A stretch of 64,000 bases of DNA, from positions 1-64,000 of the forward strand of contig NZ_BATR01000010.1 of assembly GCF_000739655.1 (NCBI RefSeq), given 5' to 3'. This stretch comes from Verrucomicrobium sp. BvORR106 (GTDB lineage: Bacteria > Verrucomicrobiota > Verrucomicrobiia > Verrucomicrobiales > Verrucomicrobiaceae). The position numbers were made by a program, and so were the translations under genes. The notes beneath the pieces were generated by a model, which saw nothing but the letters and a program-made list of their open reading frames with translations, had not been told where the DNA came from and did no database searches. Shown piece by piece: positions 1 to 8,802 of this stretch (positions are counted from its first letter, which is position 1; each line of letters starts with the position of its first letter).

Positions 1-20
1 CGGACAAGGACGTGGTGTAA
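1..20 (+). CDS. C-terminal end of an upstream gene (partial)
   Basis: An open frame entering from the left edge reads Asp-Lys-Asp-Val-Val and stops at TAA (18-20), 24 bp before a strong rho-independent terminator. The terminator implies that a plus-strand transcript ends here, so these bases are probably the tail of a gene lying outside the window. Five residues cannot identify the product. Confidence 0.35.
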
Positions 21-43
21 TTAAACCTCTTGCACCCCATACA

Positions 44-77
44 AGCGGCTCTTGGCACCCCCAGGAGCCGCTTTTTT
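44..77 (+). terminator. Rho-independent terminator
   Basis: An 8-bp perfect stem (AGCGGCTC / GAGCCGCT) closes a short loop and is followed by six T. It ends the transcript of the gene that enters from the left edge and isolates it from the gene starting at 153. Confidence 0.8.
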
Positions 78-152
78 GCATCCGACGAGATTTCAGCGCA
101 TGTTAGGCCTGCCAGCCGTATCTGATCCCAACCCTCAAATCCCCGTCCCACC

Positions 153-608
153 GTGAGATCCGCCCTTTCCCGCCTGATGGCCGGCACCGCCGCCGCCGTG
201 ATACTTTCCTCGATCCCGGCCCCGGCGGCAGACCCCGGCAAGACGCCCGCCCTCCCCTCGACCAACACCCTCGCGACCAAGGCCCGCCAGGAGCTGGAGG
301 TCATGATGGACAAGCTGAATCTCAGCGACGTGCAGAAGACCCAGGTCCGGCCCGTTTTCGAGGACGCCCTGGTCCGCAGCAACGCCCTGCTCCAGTCTGC
401 GCTCAAGAACCTGAGCGGCAACAAGAGCAGTGAACAGAAAGCCGCCGCCCTGGAGCAATCCAAGCAGGAGCTCAAGAGCATCAAGGAAGACACCGACACC
501 CGCCTCGCCCAGATCCTCACCCCGGAGCAGATGGCGCAGATGAAGAAACTCCGCAACGAGCGCGGTAGTGAGCTGAAGAAGGAGTACCCGGTGAAGAAGC
601 CGTCCTGA
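153..608 (+). CDS. Small secreted helical protein, Spy/CpxP-like in layout
   Basis: This is a 151-residue exported protein of unknown function with a GTG start. A signal peptide covers about residues 1-26 (hydrophobic stretch AAAVILSS, cleavage after APAA). The mature part is almost entirely charged amphipathic helix. It contains an LNLSDVQKTQVRPVFEDAL segment and, near the C-terminus, ILTPEQMAQMKKLRNER. These resemble the LTxxQ-type repeats of periplasmic Spy/CpxP chaperones and related metal-stress proteins, where 'L(T/S)xxQ' starts a helix. The resemblance is by motif only. It stands alone between a terminator and a convergent gene, so context adds nothing to function. Confidence 0.7.
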   Translation: MRSALSRLMAGTAAAVILSSIPAPAADPGKTPALPSTNTLATKARQELEVMMDKLNLSDVQKTQVRPVFEDALVRSNALLQSALKNLSGNKSSEQKAAALEQSKQELKSIKEDTDTRLAQILTPEQMAQMKKLRNERGSELKKEYPVKKPS

Positions 609-655
609 CCAGGCCTATGTGAAACAACCATCGGAGAAGCTCTGCCGCAGCTCCG

Positions 656-2812
656 TCATCGTTTGCGGCTCCGCTCACGATACTTCCGCAAACTCTGCGT
701 AAAGGCCTTCTGAAATTCCGGGGGCTGTTGGGTCAGCAGTTTTTCCACGTCCGCCTTGCTGGGCTGGTCATTCAGCGCCGCCAGACACAACGCGGCAACC
801 AGGGCATCCGGCGCGCCCTCAGGAAGATCAATGGCATGGGGACCGACGGTCAGTTCGCCTCGAGGTTCATCCACACCATTGTAGGGGAGGGATCGCAGAA
901 TGTAGCCCCCCTCCAACATAAACCGCAGCAGATCCAGCGACGGCGCATCTCCCATATCGCGCAGGGTGGCCATCGTACGCCACCTATTGGCCTGACGCGG
1001 ATGGGACAATGAAAATCTGGCAAGGGGCTCCAGCAGCGGCCATTCGCCAAGCCACGGTTTGAAGTTTCCGAGCCCAAAGATCCAGCGCGCCGCCCCTTCC
1101 CCTTCGGCTGTAGAAGGCCGCGCCTTTCGAATCGCCGCAGCCACCGCCTCCTGCGGCAGGGCCACGATCCATTCTGTCAGGATCAGCTGCTCAAACCGCG
1201 GCACCATTGACCAGTTGTTGTGGTCACCACCGAGGAGTTTCAGGAATAACGTCGCCTGATCCTCTGCGGACGGAAGCTCCCTCTTCAACATCTTGAGAAA
1301 CGCCTCCGGCCCCTCTCCAGCGAGGGTGGCATCCGTCACGGTCCACGGCAGGCACCTGCGGTAGCTCTCCCGTCTGCGTTCCTCCGCGCTGGCCCGGCGC
1401 TCCAGCATGTCCATTTCCTCCTTGGCCCGGACGTGGCCATGGCGGGCCAGCCAGTCTTGGAGATACGCAGCGGCCCGATCTGTCAGCACCCCGTCTGACG
1501 GCCACTCTCCCCCACGCCACCGGATGGATTTTCCGTGATGATGGCTAATGGCTGCCACAAGCACATCCCCATCATAGAACTCGAACGTCGGCTCACCGCG
1601 ACACATGCAGAAAAATCCATCCCGGCTGTCCGACACTTCCAGATGCGTGGCCAGCTCTGCGATGATACGGGGATCCCGCGTGTCATGAAACGTCACCGCC
1701 ACTTCCCTCTCATAAAGAGGGGCTCCACCCGTGCGGACCTTCAGACGGTCTGCGGACTTCAAGACTGGTGCCAGCACCGCATTCATGCTGCGGCGCACCT
1801 CACATTGAGGATTCATTTCCGCGAACCGGTCCACCTTGCCTTCATTCACTATTGCGAGCAGCAGGTTGGCTGATTTCAGGGCAGGCAGAGTAATTTGCGG
1901 CAGGTTCCCCACCGGAGAGACGGCGACATCGAGGGTTCTCAGCTTCGGGAGAGTTTCCAGCGACTTGAGATTCAACGGCACAAGCAGCCTCTTATCGAAC
2001 GTGCGGATGTGCCCCACCCGGAGCTGACGGAGCTCTACCAACCCGCTAAGCCAGTCTGCCCTCCCAAGATAGTCACAGGCGTCGGCGACGAGCGTTTTCA
2101 GGAAGGTGAGACTGCCCAGTGCCTGCACCTGCTGCGCCTCACGGCATCTGGGGAGGCTGAGGTACTCCAATGGCAGCCCTTCCACAGTGGCAAAGTCAAA
2201 GCGTTCCGGACTGATCGACCGCAACGCAAGAAACCTCAGCTCTCGGAGACGTCGCAACTGGCTCACGTTTTCAAACCCTCCGCTGGAGGAGGAGGCCAGC
2301 TCCAGGTGACGCAGAGTGGCAGGCAGCGTCGGGAGCCGGTTTCCACCATCAAGCATCGACCCCTTCTCCAGGACCACCATCACCCGAGCCAGATCCAGTT
2401 TGTGAAGCAGGGCTTCCAGAGCAGGAGACCATTTCTCCAGAGTCACCCCCCTGAGCTGCCGCAGGTCTGCCTCGCTCATGTTCACAAGACGATGCTCCAG
2501 CTCCGCGTCAGCCCCCGCATCGACTCGACACGCCGCCAGCACTTTCCCACCTCCTGGCATCAGGCGATAGAGCAAATGGTCCTGCTGCTGCCCCTCAAAG
2601 TCGTAGCTCCCCGGCTCATCCAGGGTCAGTGCGAGACGGTTCACCATCACTTTGTCGCCTGGCTCAGGCCCGTCGCCGCCCTCCACATGCCAAATTGGTG
2701 GCTCGATAGGTTCGCCATTCAGGGTGAAGCGAAACTTCTCCGGTGCCCCTGCCGCAAGTGAGGTTTGCAGGAGGCTAAAGCTCCAGAGAAACAGAAACAC
2801 TATTTTTACCAC
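656..2812 (-). CDS. Secreted leucine-rich-repeat-like protein
   Basis: The product has 718 residues and starts at GTG; a nearby ATG at 2820 runs into a stop after a few codons. An N-terminal signal peptide (VKIVFLFLWSFSLLQTSLAAG) predicts export. Residues about 150-330 hold irregular leucine-rich repeats such as LPATLRHLELASSSS, LRRLRELRFLALRSI and LPKLRTLDVAVSPV, a pattern that normally forms a protein-binding solenoid. The C-terminal half has no motif I recognise; it is rich in Trp and Leu and ends in a very basic KYRERSRKR tail. Similar secreted LRR proteins of unknown role are common in Planctomycetes and Verrucomicrobia. It is convergent with the upstream secreted helical gene and appears monocistronic. 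Confidence 0.7.
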   Translation of the reverse strand: MVKIVFLFLWSFSLLQTSLAAGAPEKFRFTLNGEPIEPPIWHVEGGDGPEPGDKVMVNRLALTLDEPGSYDFEGQQQDHLLYRLMPGGGKVLAACRVDAGADAELEHRLVNMSEADLRQLRGVTLEKWSPALEALLHKLDLARVMVVLEKGSMLDGGNRLPTLPATLRHLELASSSSGGFENVSQLRRLRELRFLALRSISPERFDFATVEGLPLEYLSLPRCREAQQVQALGSLTFLKTLVADACDYLGRADWLSGLVELRQLRVGHIRTFDKRLLVPLNLKSLETLPKLRTLDVAVSPVGNLPQITLPALKSANLLLAIVNEGKVDRFAEMNPQCEVRRSMNAVLAPVLKSADRLKVRTGGAPLYEREVAVTFHDTRDPRIIAELATHLEVSDSRDGFFCMCRGEPTFEFYDGDVLVAAISHHHGKSIRWRGGEWPSDGVLTDRAAAYLQDWLARHGHVRAKEEMDMLERRASAEERRRESYRRCLPWTVTDATLAGEGPEAFLKMLKRELPSAEDQATLFLKLLGGDHNNWSMVPRFEQLILTEWIVALPQEAVAAAIRKARPSTAEGEGAARWIFGLGNFKPWLGEWPLLEPLARFSLSHPRQANRWRTMATLRDMGDAPSLDLLRFMLEGGYILRSLPYNGVDEPRGELTVGPHAIDLPEGAPDALVAALCLAALNDQPSKADVEKLLTQQPPEFQKAFTQSLRKYRERSRKR

Positions 2813-2887
2813 GCCGCCATGGTGGCATGACGAGATTGCGTCAGTCGATGCAAAAACCTCGTTATCTGGCCGGCCCCTCAGTGCTGC

Positions 2888-4207
2888 TCACCCCTCCATC
2901 GTCTCCACCCGCATCCACACCGGCGTTTCCCGCACACACTCCAGCGCCGCGATGCTGCCGATCGCTTCCTTCACGGTCGCCAGTGTCGCGTCATCGAGCA
3001 TCAGGATCAGGGAGGTGAACTCCGAGCCCAGCTCCTCTGGCTGCATGACGCTGGAGATGCCGATCCCCCGGTCGCCCAGCAGGGCCGCCACCTGGGCCAG
3101 CACTCCCGGCTTGTCGTCCACCTTCAGCCGCACGTAGTAGTGCGAGATGGTCTCGGCCGCCGGCTTGCTCTTCCCATAGAGACCGTGAGGCACGAACCCG
3201 CTGTGGCGCTGGCCATACACCAGGGTGGCCGCCGCCTCGGCCAAATCGGAAATCACGCTGGAGGAAGTCGGGTCCTGCCCGGCCCCTTTGCCGTAGAAGA
3301 GGGTCTCCCCCACGATGTCGCCATTCACGAGCACCGCATTGTAGGCACCGCTCACGCTCGCCAGGATGTGGCTGCTGGGCAGCAGGCTCGGACGGGTGCT
3401 CACCTCCACACGCCCCTCGGCATCGGCGCGGATCACGCTCAACAGTTTGATGGTGTAGCCCAGCTTTTCAGCAAAGGCCATCTCCGTGGGCGTAACACGC
3501 TCGATCCCCTCCACATGCACGTCCTGGGGCTTGATCCAGAAGCCGTAGCTCAGGGAGGCAAGGATGATCGCCTTGTGCGCCGCATCCCAGCCGCTCACGT
3601 CCAGCGTGGGATCCGCTTCGGCAAAGCCGTGCGCCTGGGCCTCGTCCAGCGCCTGCTCGTAGCTGATCCCCGCCTCCTTCATGCGGGAGAGGATGTAGTT
3701 GCAGGTGCCGTTGATGATGCCGTGGATGCTCTTGATGTGGTTGCCCACGAAGCCTTCCTGCACCGTCTGGATGATAGGGATGCCACCCGCCACGGCTGCC
3801 TCAAAGTAAATCGGTACGTGGCACTGCTCCGCCAGGGCAAAGAGTTCCTGCCCACGCTCAGCGAGGAGCGCCTTGTTGCCCGTCACCACCGGCTTCTTCG
3901 CCCGCAGCGAGGCGCACACCAGATCAAAAGCCTCTGTCGTGCCACCCACCAGCTCCACCATCACATCCAGGTTCGGATCCGCGACGAGCTCCCGCCAGTC
4001 GCCCGTGATCATGTTGGCCGGGATCTCAGCACCGCGCGGCTTGGTGACATCGCGTACCGCGATTCTGTCCACTCGCAGCACACAACCGGTGCGCTCTTTG
4101 AGCAGCCCCCCGTTCTGCCGGAGATTTTTGAAAACTCCCATCCCCACGTTTCCCAAACCTGCGAGACCGATACGAACGAGACGGGGGCTGGGCACGTTGC
4201 TGGACAT
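2888..4207 (-). CDS. hom: Homoserine dehydrogenase with ACT domain
   Basis: It catalyses NAD(P)H-dependent reduction of aspartate semialdehyde to homoserine, the branch point to threonine and methionine, in the cytosol. In its 439 residues an N-terminal Rossmann fold carries GLAGLGNVGMGV (about 13-24). The catalytic domain contains GIINGTCNYILSRM and the substrate-binding FAEADPTLDVSGWDAAHK stretch. A C-terminal ACT domain starts near VDDKPGVLAQVAALL (about 350-430) and is the usual site of threonine feedback. Length and domain order match single-function Hom enzymes; there is no aspartokinase fusion. The gene appears monocistronic on the minus strand. Confidence 0.96.
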   Translation of the reverse strand: MSSNVPSPRLVRIGLAGLGNVGMGVFKNLRQNGGLLKERTGCVLRVDRIAVRDVTKPRGAEIPANMITGDWRELVADPNLDVMVELVGGTTEAFDLVCASLRAKKPVVTGNKALLAERGQELFALAEQCHVPIYFEAAVAGGIPIIQTVQEGFVGNHIKSIHGIINGTCNYILSRMKEAGISYEQALDEAQAHGFAEADPTLDVSGWDAAHKAIILASLSYGFWIKPQDVHVEGIERVTPTEMAFAEKLGYTIKLLSVIRADAEGRVEVSTRPSLLPSSHILASVSGAYNAVLVNGDIVGETLFYGKGAGQDPTSSSVISDLAEAAATLVYGQRHSGFVPHGLYGKSKPAAETISHYYVRLKVDDKPGVLAQVAALLGDRGIGISSVMQPEELGSEFTSLILMLDDATLATVKEAIGSIAALECVRETPVWMRVETMEG

Positions 4208-4241
4208 GATTTTAGCGGGAAAATGAGGCGCGCATCATGCA

Positions 4242-4366
4242 TGGGATACCTCCCTCACGCAACCCAGTCTTCATCTTGAAAGATTTCTATAAATCTGAGA
4301 AACAAACTATCGATTTGAAAAAAATTCAACCTTGTCACCGCCTTTGCGGTCTGTTGGGATACCTCC
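4242..4366. repeat. 12-bp direct repeat flanking the hom / small-protein intergenic region
   Basis: TGGGATACCTCC occurs at 4242-4253 and again at 4355-4366, the second copy abutting the ATG at 4367. Between them is AT-rich DNA likely to hold the divergent promoters of hom (minus) and the small gene (plus). The repeat contains CCTCC, the complement of a Shine-Dalgarno core, directly before a start codon, so no ordinary ribosome binding site is visible there. It may be an operator or chance. Confidence 0.35.
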
Positions 4367-4612
4367 ATGCGCATTTTCAGTACCCTGGTAGCCATGCTCT
4401 TCTTGAGCGGTTCCGTCGTCCACGCTGACGATGCGGGCGGGGTACCTGTGGTGACCAGCGCAGCGGCCGTAGGAGCCAGTGGCACCGCCAGTGCCGTGCT
4501 GCCCTCCTCCGCGTTGCCGCACAACTCGCGGGCCATTGTGCTCGTCATTGGGGTGGCCGCCGTCCTGGTAACCTTCCAGCGGGCTCTAACTGCCCCCAGG
4601 AAAAGCGCCTGA
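4367..4612 (+). CDS. Small exported single-span membrane protein, unknown function
   Basis: The 81-residue protein has a clear N-terminal signal (MRIFSTLVAMLFLSGSVVHA, probable cleavage after HADD or VHA). The Ala/Ser/Val-rich middle leads to a C-terminal hydrophobic segment (AIVLVIGVAAVLVTF), followed by a short basic tail QRALTAPRKSA. Signal, short linker, one helix and basic end resembles sorting-type C-termini, but no PEP-CTERM or LPXTG motif is present. It lies between hom and gpmI with no terminator of its own, so it may be co-transcribed with the mutase gene. No family recognised. Confidence 0.6.
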   Translation: MRIFSTLVAMLFLSGSVVHADDAGGVPVVTSAAAVGASGTASAVLPSSALPHNSRAIVLVIGVAAVLVTFQRALTAPRKSA

Positions 4613-4732
4613 GACACGCTCCGCATTCGTGCGAGAGCCAGCACCTGATTGGGCTTCGACGGGCAAGGGCCATTTCCTTTGCTTGATTCCCGCCCCCTTT
4701 GCGGGCATGGAAGCAGCTCCCAATCTATCACC

Positions 4733-6286
4733 ATGTCCAGGAAACCTGTTGTACTCATCATTCGCGACGGCTGGGGGATCAATCCCGGCGGCAAAGCGGC
4801 GGCGGCCGATAACGGCGACGCCACCCTGCTGGCTCACACCCCTTTTCACGACGAGCTCTATGCCAAGTACCCCTGGAGCACGGTCAGTGGCAGCGGTGAA
4901 GACGTGGGCCTCCCGGAAGGCCAGATGGGCAACAGTGAAGTAGGCCACCTCAATCTCGGTGCCGGCCGCGTGGTCTATCAGGACCTGACCCGCATCAACA
5001 AGTGCATTCGGGAAGGTGGACTCGCCCAGCAGCCCGTGCTGGTGGACGCCTTTGCCAAGGCCAAAGGAAAGCGCCTGCATTTCCTCGGTCTGGTGAGCGA
5101 TGGTGGGGTGCACTCCCATCAGAACCACCTGGCCGCCTTGTGCGACGCCGCCAAGGCCGCCGGAGTGGATGACATCTTCGTCCATGCCATCACGGACGGC
5201 CGCGACACCTCCCCCAAGGGCGGTGCCGCCTACGTGGCCAAGCTGGAGCAGGACCTCATCCCCAGCGGTGCCAAGATCGCCACCGTCATCGGCCGCTACT
5301 ATGCGATGGACCGGGACAAGCGCTGGGAGCGCAACAAGCTCGCCTGGGACGCCATCGTGCTCGGCCGTGGTGAAGTCCACAGCGATGCCCCCAGCGCCGC
5401 CGTCGCCGCCGCCTACGCCACCGAACCTCGGGGCGATGAATTCCTGCTCCCCATGATCTTTGCTGACGCCAATCAGCAGCGCATCCATGAGGGCGACGTG
5501 GTCCTCTGGTTCAACTTCCGCGCGGACCGCGCCCGCCAGCTGAGCGAGGCCTTCCTGCTGCCTGGCTTCGATGGATTCGACCGCGAAGTCACCCCCAAGG
5601 TGGCCTACTACACCCTCACAGAGTACGACCAGACCTACTACGACCTCGGCTGCCAGGTCATCTTCGGGCCCGAGAGCATGAAAAACATCCTCGGTGAGGT
5701 GGTGTCTGCCGCTGGCCTCAAGCAGCTGCGCGCTGCAGAGACAGAGAAGTACCCCCACGTGACGTTCTTCTTCAATGGCGGCCTCGAGACCCCGTTTGAA
5801 GGGGAGGACCGCTACCTCGCCATCAGCCCCAAGGAAGTGGCGACCTATGACCAAAAGCCCCAGATGAGCGCCCCGGACCTCGCCTTCGAGCTCGTACGCC
5901 GCATCGGGAATTACGACTTGGTCATCATCAACTTTGCCAACCCCGACATGGTGGGTCACACCGGAATCGTCGAGGCTGGCGTGCATGCAGTGGAGACCAT
6001 CGACCTTGGCGTGCGCCTGGTGGTGGAAAAGGTGCTCTCCTTGGGGGGCAAGCTCTTCATCACGGCGGACCACGGGAACTGCGAACAGATGCGCAATGCC
6101 GATGGCACCCCACACACCGCCCACACCACCAATCTGGTTCACGGCATCTACGTGGCCGCCGATGCAGCGGAGCACCAGGTGCGCAATGGCCGGCTGGCGG
6201 ACATCGCCCCCACCCTGCTGCACATGCTGGGAGTCACGCAGCCCGCAGATATGACCGGCAAATCGCTCCTTGAGCCCAAGGCCTGA
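4733..6286 (+). CDS. gpmI: 2,3-bisphosphoglycerate-independent phosphoglycerate mutase
   Basis: It interconverts 3- and 2-phosphoglycerate in glycolysis and gluconeogenesis using two Mn ions and a phosphoserine intermediate. The 517 residues begin VVLIIRDGWG with the metal-binding Asp; the catalytic Ser is in GQMGNSEVGH near residue 68. ITDGRDTSP, YYAMDRDKRW and the C-terminal ITADHGNCEQM and HTAHTTN metal-site motifs are all present. The frame is open further upstream to 4649, but conserved sequence begins with SRKPVVLIIRDGWG, so the ATG at 4733 is chosen. A strong terminator follows at 6323. Confidence 0.97.
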   Translation: MSRKPVVLIIRDGWGINPGGKAAAADNGDATLLAHTPFHDELYAKYPWSTVSGSGEDVGLPEGQMGNSEVGHLNLGAGRVVYQDLTRINKCIREGGLAQQPVLVDAFAKAKGKRLHFLGLVSDGGVHSHQNHLAALCDAAKAAGVDDIFVHAITDGRDTSPKGGAAYVAKLEQDLIPSGAKIATVIGRYYAMDRDKRWERNKLAWDAIVLGRGEVHSDAPSAAVAAAYATEPRGDEFLLPMIFADANQQRIHEGDVVLWFNFRADRARQLSEAFLLPGFDGFDREVTPKVAYYTLTEYDQTYYDLGCQVIFGPESMKNILGEVVSAAGLKQLRAAETEKYPHVTFFFNGGLETPFEGEDRYLAISPKEVATYDQKPQMSAPDLAFELVRRIGNYDLVIINFANPDMVGHTGIVEAGVHAVETIDLGVRLVVEKVLSLGGKLFITADHGNCEQMRNADGTPHTAHTTNLVHGIYVAADAAEHQVRNGRLADIAPTLLHMLGVTQPADMTGKSLLEPKA

Positions 6287-6322
6287 TTGGGCCTGACCTG
6301 ACAATCATCACCGATCTGGTTG

Positions 6323-6362
6323 AAAAGCTGCTTCCTCGTCTCAGCGGGGAAGCAGCTTTTTT
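6323..6362 (+). terminator. Rho-independent terminator after gpmI
   Basis: A 13-bp inverted repeat (AAAAGCTGCTTCC / GGAAGCAGCTTTT) encloses a short loop and runs into a T tract. It lies 36 bp after the gpmI stop and ends that transcript before the next gene. Confidence 0.9.
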
Positions 6363-6448
6363 GCAAATCAGTACGCCCTGATAGGGCGTTATGTCCCGGT
6401 TCCGCCAGTCTTGCTTGCCTCCCCCAGCCGAAAGCGTATCCTTTTTAT

Positions 6449-6910
6449 ATGAACAATGATGTGGTGGCGGTGGAGTTGCGCAACGTGCTTCCCATGGACA
6501 ACGGCCATGCGGTGTTCCTGGGCAACGCGGAGAAGACCTTTGTCATCTTCGTGGATGAGCCCGTCGGCACTGCCATCACCATGTCGATGCGCGGCATTGT
6601 CAAAGACCGTCCCCTCACTCATGACCTCATGAGTCACCTCCTGCGGGCCTTCGGAGCGAAGGTCGAGCGCATGATCATCAACGCCCTGGACAACGGCGTC
6701 TTCTACGCCCGTCTCATCATCAGCGCCCAGAACGAAGTGCAACAACGCAAGGTGGTGGAGCTGGACGCCCGCCCCAGTGACAGCATTGCCCTCGCCGTCG
6801 CGCAGAATGCCCCCATCCTCGTGTCCAACGAAGTCTGGCAGTCCGTGGATGACGTCAGCGAGACCCTGGACCAGGTGCAGAAACGCGGCCGCCGCAAGGA
6901 AGATGAATAA
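6449..6910 (+). CDS. Bifunctional nuclease family protein (DUF151)
   Basis: The 153-residue cytosolic protein starts MNNDVVAVELRNVLP and has the conserved core of the bifunctional nuclease (BFN/DUF151) family: HAVFLGNAEKTFVIFVDE, LTHDLMSHLLRAFGAKVERMIINAL, then the signature VVELDARPSDSIALAVAQNAPI (about 108-129). Characterised relatives from plants and Thermotoga bind or cut nucleic acid; the bacterial role is unsettled. The basic tail KRGRRKEDE is probably disordered. The frame is open upstream to 6320 but that segment runs through the gpmI terminator, so the start at 6449 is preferred. The stop codon abuts a large inverted repeat at 6910. Confidence 0.9.
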   Translation: MNNDVVAVELRNVLPMDNGHAVFLGNAEKTFVIFVDEPVGTAITMSMRGIVKDRPLTHDLMSHLLRAFGAKVERMIINALDNGVFYARLIISAQNEVQQRKVVELDARPSDSIALAVAQNAPILVSNEVWQSVDDVSETLDQVQKRGRRKEDE

Positions 6911-7137
6911 CCCCTTCGGGGTGGACACAAGACTCGAAGACTCAAGACAGAAGACCTGAGCTGACGCCCAAGTGGAAACGCTGGCCGCTTAGGTTTGTCA
7001 TGGGAAGTTTGCGACGGGACCGGGACAAGAATGTCCCTCACTCCTTTTACTGACCGCTTCGCTGGGAGCCACCATCCACGCGTCAGCTCAAGTCTTGTGT
7101 CTTGTGTCTTCAAGTCTTGCGTCCACCCCGAAGGGGT
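6910..7137. repeat. 228-bp MITE-like inverted-repeat element
   Basis: Arms of 46 bp (6910-6955 and 7092-7137) are reverse complements at 42 of 46 positions, around a 136-bp centre. Each arm contains the small hairpin CCCCTTCGGGG. The centre contains a 36-bp segment (7019-7054) with a near-identical copy at 46859-46894. No convincing open frame lies inside. The left arm begins at the last base of the DUF151 stop codon and the right arm abuts the PII-gene terminator. The layout is that of a non-autonomous mobile element; a target duplication was not identified. Confidence 0.7.
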
Positions 7138-7179
7138 AAAAAAAGACAGGCCGGACCACCCGGTCCGACCTGCCTTTTT
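7138..7179. terminator. Bidirectional terminator, mainly for the PII gene
   Basis: An 11-bp stem (CAGGCCGGACC / GGTCCGACCTG, one mismatch) is flanked by seven A on the left and five T on the right, so it can terminate in both directions. On the minus strand it lies about 50 bp past the PII stop. Confidence 0.85.
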
Positions 7180-7229
7180 CGCACGCTTCCTCACTCCGAT
7201 GGTTAGTCGGAAATCCTTGTCATGGGAGA

Positions 7230-7649
<420 letters not shown>

Positions 7650-7807
7650 TCAAGACATTAGCGGGCACCGTGCCAACTCACGACGAATTTTGAAAAAGAT
7701 GGTTTAGACCACTTCCGGCACATTGAATTTTTGCAAACCCCCGTCGCGAAGCTTGGCAAGCCTCACACGGCATGTTTCTATCAGCCTATCCAATCAAAAC
7801 CTGCCTC

Positions 7808-8683
7808 ATGCAAACACCAATTAAAGTTCTCTTCCCCGCCCTTCTCGCCGCTTTCACCCTCAACGCCAACGGCGCAGACAAAATCACCCTGCGTCAGCAC
7901 TGGGAGCCCGGAAAGCTGTATAAACAAGAAAACGTCACGGACATGACCATGATCATGCCTGGCTTGGGCGCCGCAGGGGAGCAAAAGACGAACATCATCC
8001 AGAGTCTTACCGTCGGCGTCACCAAAGATCCTGGTTCCGATAACAAGTCCGCTGAAGTCAAGTTTGCCGCCATCAAAGGTTCGATGACCATGATGGGCCA
8101 AGTGATGACGTACGATTCCACCGATCCCGCCAAGTCCCAACCGTTCCTGCAGCAGGCGTTTGGCGCAATGGTCGGCAAGTCTTTCACCATCGTTTACGAC
8201 AAGGACGACAAGTTCGTCTCCGTGAAAGGCATTGAAAACCTGGCCCCCACCCCGCTGGGCAAGACCCAGGCCATGGACGGCAAACAGCTGGCGGAAGCCT
8301 TCCGCAAATCCAGCGAGATGGGCCTGCCCAAGGACCCCGTGGCGGTCGGCGACACCTGGAAGTTGGAAGAGAAAATGGACCTGCCCCCCATCGGAAAACT
8401 CGTCATCAAAGCCACCGGAAAATTTGATTCCCTCGCCACGGTCAAAGGAGCCAATACCGCAAAGCTGCTTATCACAGGCGAGTTTTCCACCGAAGGCGAC
8501 AACCAGATGGTGAAACTCGGTGAAGGTTCCAAGTTCGATGCGGAGGTGCTCTTCGACCTGGATCGCAAGGTGGTCGTCAACAACGTGACCAACACGACTC
8601 TGAAGCTGAATGTTGGCGGAAAAGAAGCCCCCATGACGCAGAAGGTCACCACCACGCTCACCGGCATCGAAAATCTTAAGTAA
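7808..8683 (+). CDS. Secreted protein of unknown function
   Basis: It has 291 residues counted from the ATG at 7808 and a Sec signal peptide (TPIKVLFPALLAAFTLNANGA). The frame is open to 7772, but the signal peptide is best formed from 7808. The mature part is rich in beta strands and Lys/Asp/Gly, with blocks such as FTIVYDKDDKFVSVKGIENL, DPVAVGDTWKLEEKMDLP and KLLITGEFSTEGDN. 'Pro-Val-(x)-Val-Gly-(D)-x-W' recurs in verrucomicrobial and planctomycete exported proteins of the DUF6263 kind, and this may be one. No catalytic motif seen. It is divergent from the PII gene and ends at a strong terminator. Confidence 0.7.
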   Translation: MQTPIKVLFPALLAAFTLNANGADKITLRQHWEPGKLYKQENVTDMTMIMPGLGAAGEQKTNIIQSLTVGVTKDPGSDNKSAEVKFAAIKGSMTMMGQVMTYDSTDPAKSQPFLQQAFGAMVGKSFTIVYDKDDKFVSVKGIENLAPTPLGKTQAMDGKQLAEAFRKSSEMGLPKDPVAVGDTWKLEEKMDLPPIGKLVIKATGKFDSLATVKGANTAKLLITGEFSTEGDNQMVKLGEGSKFDAEVLFDLDRKVVVNNVTNTTLKLNVGGKEAPMTQKVTTTLTGIENLK

Positions 8684-8719
8684 GGGCAGCCTCCCTCCCG
8701 CAAAACTACGGGAGAAATG

Positions 8720-8756
8720 AAAAAGCGGATGATGCGAGGCATCATCCGCTTTTTTG
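8720..8756. terminator. Bidirectional terminator between the secreted gene and tsf
   Basis: A 15-bp perfect stem (AAAAGCGGATGATGC / GCATCATCCGCTTTT) with a 3-nt loop and T tracts on both strands. It ends the plus-strand secreted gene and the minus-strand rpsB-tsf operon. Confidence 0.92.
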
Positions 8757-8802
8757 TTTCGGCCACTCAGGCCGGAAAAAGCTCTCAGTCAGAGCAGATC
8801 AA

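Noticed and set aside
4586-6304. A 572-codon minus-strand open frame antisense to gpmI
   Set aside because: Gly/His/Val-rich without motifs; gpmI on the plus strand has all catalytic motifs.
6320-6448. N-terminal extension of the DUF151 protein
   Set aside because: The extension reads through the gpmI terminator hairpin; family homology begins at 6449.
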